8,432 bases of DNA from Chthonomonadaceae bacterium (lineage in GTDB: Bacteria > Armatimonadota > Chthonomonadetes > Chthonomonadales > Chthonomonadaceae): positions 1 to 8,432 of the forward strand of contig JANXLO010000492.1 of the NCBI GenBank assembly GCA_025355115.1, written 5' to 3'. Position 1 is the first letter of the stretch, and every line of letters starts with the position of its first letter. The translations under genes and the position numbers were made by a program. Below are positions 7,041 to 8,432 of the stretch, in pieces. The notes beneath the pieces were generated by a model. The model worked only from the letters and a program-made list of their open reading frames with translations. It was not told the origin of the DNA and searched no databases.

Positions 7041-7697
7041 TTGCATCGTACAAAAGTGATGCTTGCCGACGATCATCAGATCGTGCGCCAGGGTCTGCGC
7101 GCTCTGCTCGAGGCCGAGGCAGATATGGAAGTGATTGGAGAGGTCTCCGAGGGTCTTGGGGTTGCCGACGCCGTCACCCGCCTGAACCCGGATGTGCTTG
7201 TTCTGGACCTGATGATGCCGGGACTGAATGGCCTTGAGGTAACTCGACAGGTCAGCCAGCGCTCGCCAAATGTCCGTATCGTTGTGCTCTCCATGCATGC
7301 CAATGAAGCGTATGTCCTGGAGGCTCTCCGCAACGGCGCCGCAGGCTATGTGCTGAAGGAGGCGAGCACTGAGACACTGGTCACGGCGATTCGCACAACC
7401 CTTGAAGGCCGTCGATACCTCTGCCCGCCGCTCTCCGACATGGCAATGGAGGCTTTTCTTCAAAAGGCTCTTACCGTTAACTCGGATCCTTACGACACAT
7501 TGACCGGCAGAGAGCGGGAGGTGCTTCAGCTGGCTGCCGAGGGAAACACGAATGCGGCCGTCGCGGATCGTCTCTCGATAAGCCCGCGCACTGCCGAAGT
7601 GCACCGAGCCCGAATTATGGAGAAGCTTCAGCTGCACAACCAGACGGGGCTGATCAAATACGCAATTCGCAAGGGCCTGCTCTCCGTCGAAGACTGA
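7041..7697 (+). CDS. NarL/FixJ-type response regulator (receiver plus LuxR-type HTH)
   Basis: A 218-residue two-domain regulator. Receiver (about 4-121): acidic pair D10 D11, phosphoacceptor D56 in LDLMMPGLNG, switch residue S84 in VLSMH, Y103 and K106 in GYVLKE. LuxR/GerE helix-turn-helix (about 154-214): LTGREREVLQLAAEGNTN, then RLSISPRTAEVHRARIMEKL. All residues for phosphotransfer and DNA binding are present, so it should be a working transcription factor phosphorylated by the HisKA_3 kinase upstream. Start: TTG at 7041 directly behind AAAGGAGGT; an ATG at 7011 would add ten residues that family members lack. A short inverted repeat (GAAGG 7696-7700, CCTTC 7707-7711) overlaps the stop codon but has no T-tract. 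Target genes are unknown; the kinase promoter and the exported DUF operon are positional candidates. Confidence 0.95.
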   Translation: MHRTKVMLADDHQIVRQGLRALLEAEADMEVIGEVSEGLGVADAVTRLNPDVLVLDLMMPGLNGLEVTRQVSQRSPNVRIVVLSMHANEAYVLEALRNGAAGYVLKEASTETLVTAIRTTLEGRRYLCPPLSDMAMEAFLQKALTVNSDPYDTLTGREREVLQLAAEGNTNAAVADRLSISPRTAEVHRARIMEKLQLHNQTGLIKYAIRKGLLSVED

Positions 7698-7788
7698 AGG
7701 AGGCGACCTTCGTATTGCTGTTGCGGCGCGCTTCTTCTAGTGACGGAAAGCGTGCAGATGTTGACGTGAAATCGCACAATCGAAGGCG

Positions 7789-7800
7789 CGCCCCGGGGCG
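7789..7800. repeat. 12-bp perfect palindrome (CGCCCCGGGGCG)
   Basis: A perfect palindrome without spacer, overlapping a second one, GGCGCGCC at 7785-7792. It could be an operator. In a GC-rich background such a site may also arise by chance. Confidence 0.3.
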
Positions 7801-7840
7801 TTCATGCATTATTGTCAGGAAATATGCTTGTTATTCGCCC

Positions 7841-7850
7841 GTTTCGAAAC
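7841..7850. repeat. 10-bp perfect palindrome (GTTTCGAAAC)
   Basis: A perfect palindrome upstream of the terminator and about 40 bases from the previous one. NarL-type dimers often bind short inverted repeats, so an operator role is possible; no direct support. Confidence 0.3.
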
Positions 7851-7892
7851 TGCGGACGGAAATGGCTTGTAAAGTAAGGTTTTTCAGCCTGG

Positions 7893-7927
7893 AAACTACG
7901 TATCCCCCCCGATGCGTAGTTTTTTTT
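7893..7927 (+). terminator. Intrinsic terminator after the kinase-regulator unit
   Basis: AAACTACGTATC (7893-7904) pairs with GATGCGTAGTTT (7911-7922): a 12-bp stem with one T-G wobble and a loop of six C, followed directly by TTTTT (7923-7927). Reversed, no T-tract follows, so it acts on the plus strand. The stem has few G-C pairs but is otherwise textbook. It should end transcripts of the kinase/first-regulator unit, implying that the second regulator has its own promoter or relies on read-through. Confidence 0.72.
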
Positions 7928-7945
7928 ACCAGGCCATACTAAAGT

Positions 7946-7968
7946 GGTGACTTTCGGTCACCGAGGGG
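7946..7968 (+). promoter_or_regulatory. Leader hairpin next to the Shine-Dalgarno of the second regulator
   Basis: GGTGAC (7946-7951) and GTCACC (7957-7962) form a 6-bp hairpin with loop TTTCG. The Shine-Dalgarno GAGGGG (7963-7968) starts at the very next base and is 7 bases from the ATG at 7976. The hairpin does not cover the Shine-Dalgarno but borders it and may modulate ribosome access. Confidence 0.4.
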
Positions 7969-7975
7969 CGGGCAA

Positions 7976-8416
7976 ATGTGCAAAATTAGAGTGCTTCTGG
8001 CGGACGATCATCGAATTGTAAGGCAGGGAGTGCGCGCTCTTCTGGAGGCCGAGGCGGACATGGAGGTGGTCGGTGAGGTGGGGGAGGGCCTGGCAATCAT
8101 TGCAGCCATTGAGCAATTCCAGCCCGATACACTCATACTCGATCTGATGATGCCCGATATCAATGGACTCGAAGTGGCAAAACGGGTGCATGAATTTGCG
8201 CCTGAAGTCCGGATCGTCATTCTCTCGATGCACTCGAGCGAGGCCTACGTGCTGCAGGCGCTGCGCAACGGAGCGTATGGTTATGTGCTTAAAGATTCCA
8301 GTACGGAGAGTCTGGTGACGGCCATCCGTAGAACTCTGGCGGGGCACTCCTACCTTAGCCCTCCACTGCACGAACTGGCGCTGAAGGCTCAGACGATGAA
8401 TGCCTGGCACGCATGA
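7976..8416 (+). CDS. Second NarL-type receiver, lacking the HTH domain (receiver-only or frameshifted)
   Basis: A 146-residue protein starting MCKIRVLLADDH at an ATG 7 bases after GAGGGG. It is a complete receiver: D10 D11, phosphoacceptor D56 in LDLMMPDING, S84 in ILSMH, Y103 and K106 in GYVLKD. Over residues 4-131 it matches the upstream regulator at about 87 of 128 positions with identical numbering and no gaps, so the two are a tandem duplication. It then ends at TGA 8414-8416 after LALKAQTMNAWHA, where the paralogue continues into its HTH. As written it is a single-domain response regulator that could compete for or drain phosphate from the kinase. Alternatively a one-base frameshift near 8411 has cut off a C-terminal HTH that would continue beyond the window. 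Confidence 0.85.
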   Translation: MCKIRVLLADDHRIVRQGVRALLEAEADMEVVGEVGEGLAIIAAIEQFQPDTLILDLMMPDINGLEVAKRVHEFAPEVRIVILSMHSSEAYVLQALRNGAYGYVLKDSSTESLVTAIRRTLAGHSYLSPPLHELALKAQTMNAWHA

Positions 8417-8432
8417 ACTAACTTGGGAAAGA
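8412..8432 (+). other. Possible first codons of the missing HTH in the +1 frame
   Basis: In the frame one base ahead of the receiver, 8412-8432 reads HELTWER and is open to the window end. This resembles the LTxRERE start of LuxR-type HTH domains, at about the right distance after the receiver, though it is not an exact match: it lacks one residue or has R and E exchanged. Seven codons are too few to decide. Confidence 0.3.

Larger units (their letters stand above)
7698..7975 (+). other. Intergenic region between the two regulators
   Basis: 278 bases holding, in order, a 12-bp palindrome (7789-7800), an 11-bp match to the kinase upstream region (7815-7825), a 10-bp palindrome (7841-7850), an intrinsic terminator (7893-7927), a leader hairpin (7946-7962) and the Shine-Dalgarno of the second regulator. 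No convincing gene is present. A clear -35/-10 pair for the second regulator is not recognised; CATACT at 7935-7940 is -10-like but its -35 position falls inside the terminator stem. Confidence 0.6.

Noticed and set aside
7005..7637. 210-codon minus-strand frame opposite the first regulator (and a similar one at 7958-8410)
   Set aside because: Both are mirror frames of the two paralogous receivers; their similarity to each other follows from the duplication and not from a real gene.
7715..7942. 75-codon open frame starting TTG behind AAGGAGG (7697-7703) right after the first regulator
   Set aside because: The Shine-Dalgarno-like string is tempting, but the frame runs through the intrinsic terminator, its last residues are encoded by the stem and T-tract, and the protein resembles nothing known.

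Overview
The window (about 8.4 kb, moderately GC-rich) looks like chromosomal DNA of a soil-type bacterium, most likely an acidobacterium (Terriglobia-like). This rests on gene content only: a DUF1549/DUF1553 plus DUF1501 pair (common in Acidobacteriota, Planctomycetota and Verrucomicrobiota), together with a large cytosolic multi-PAS histidine kinase and NarL-type regulators. A planctomycete or verrucomicrobial origin cannot be excluded by eye.

Layout. At the left edge (1-47, minus) is the first 15 codons of an IS3-type transposase OrfA. Its leader holds an inverted repeat abutting the ribosome binding site. Next come two minus-strand genes in one transcription unit: a Sec-exported DUF1549/DUF1553 protein (3438 to 1609), then a Tat-exported DUF1501 protein (1521 to 145). 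From a 141-bp divergent region the plus strand encodes a 1084-residue hybrid sensor with GAF, five PAS, HisKA_3 and HATPase_c domains (3580-6834). It is followed by a complete NarL/FixJ response regulator starting at TTG (7041-7697). A 278-bp gap holds two perfect palindromes, a convincing intrinsic terminator and a short leader hairpin. A second, paralogous receiver follows (7976-8416) and stops before any DNA-binding domain. The last seven codons of the window in the +1 frame may be the start of the lost HTH.

How the parts may work together. The sensor lacks membrane segments and should read an intracellular or diffusible cue. HisKA_3 kinases normally phosphorylate NarL-type regulators, so both downstream receivers are probable partners. 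The two regulators are about 68% identical over the receiver and keep every phosphorylation residue. They therefore look like a tandem duplication in which the second copy has become a receiver-only protein, either by design or by frameshift. An 11-bp sequence is shared between the sensor's promoter region and the gap before the second regulator, which could mark autoregulation. Whether the system controls the divergent exported DUF pair is inference from position only.

No RNA gene, CRISPR array, prophage or toxin system is visible. The most interesting points are the receiver-only or frameshifted second regulator, the five cysteines in the GAF domain, the shared upstream motif, and the transposase leader hairpin that could block translation of read-through transcripts from the DUF operon.
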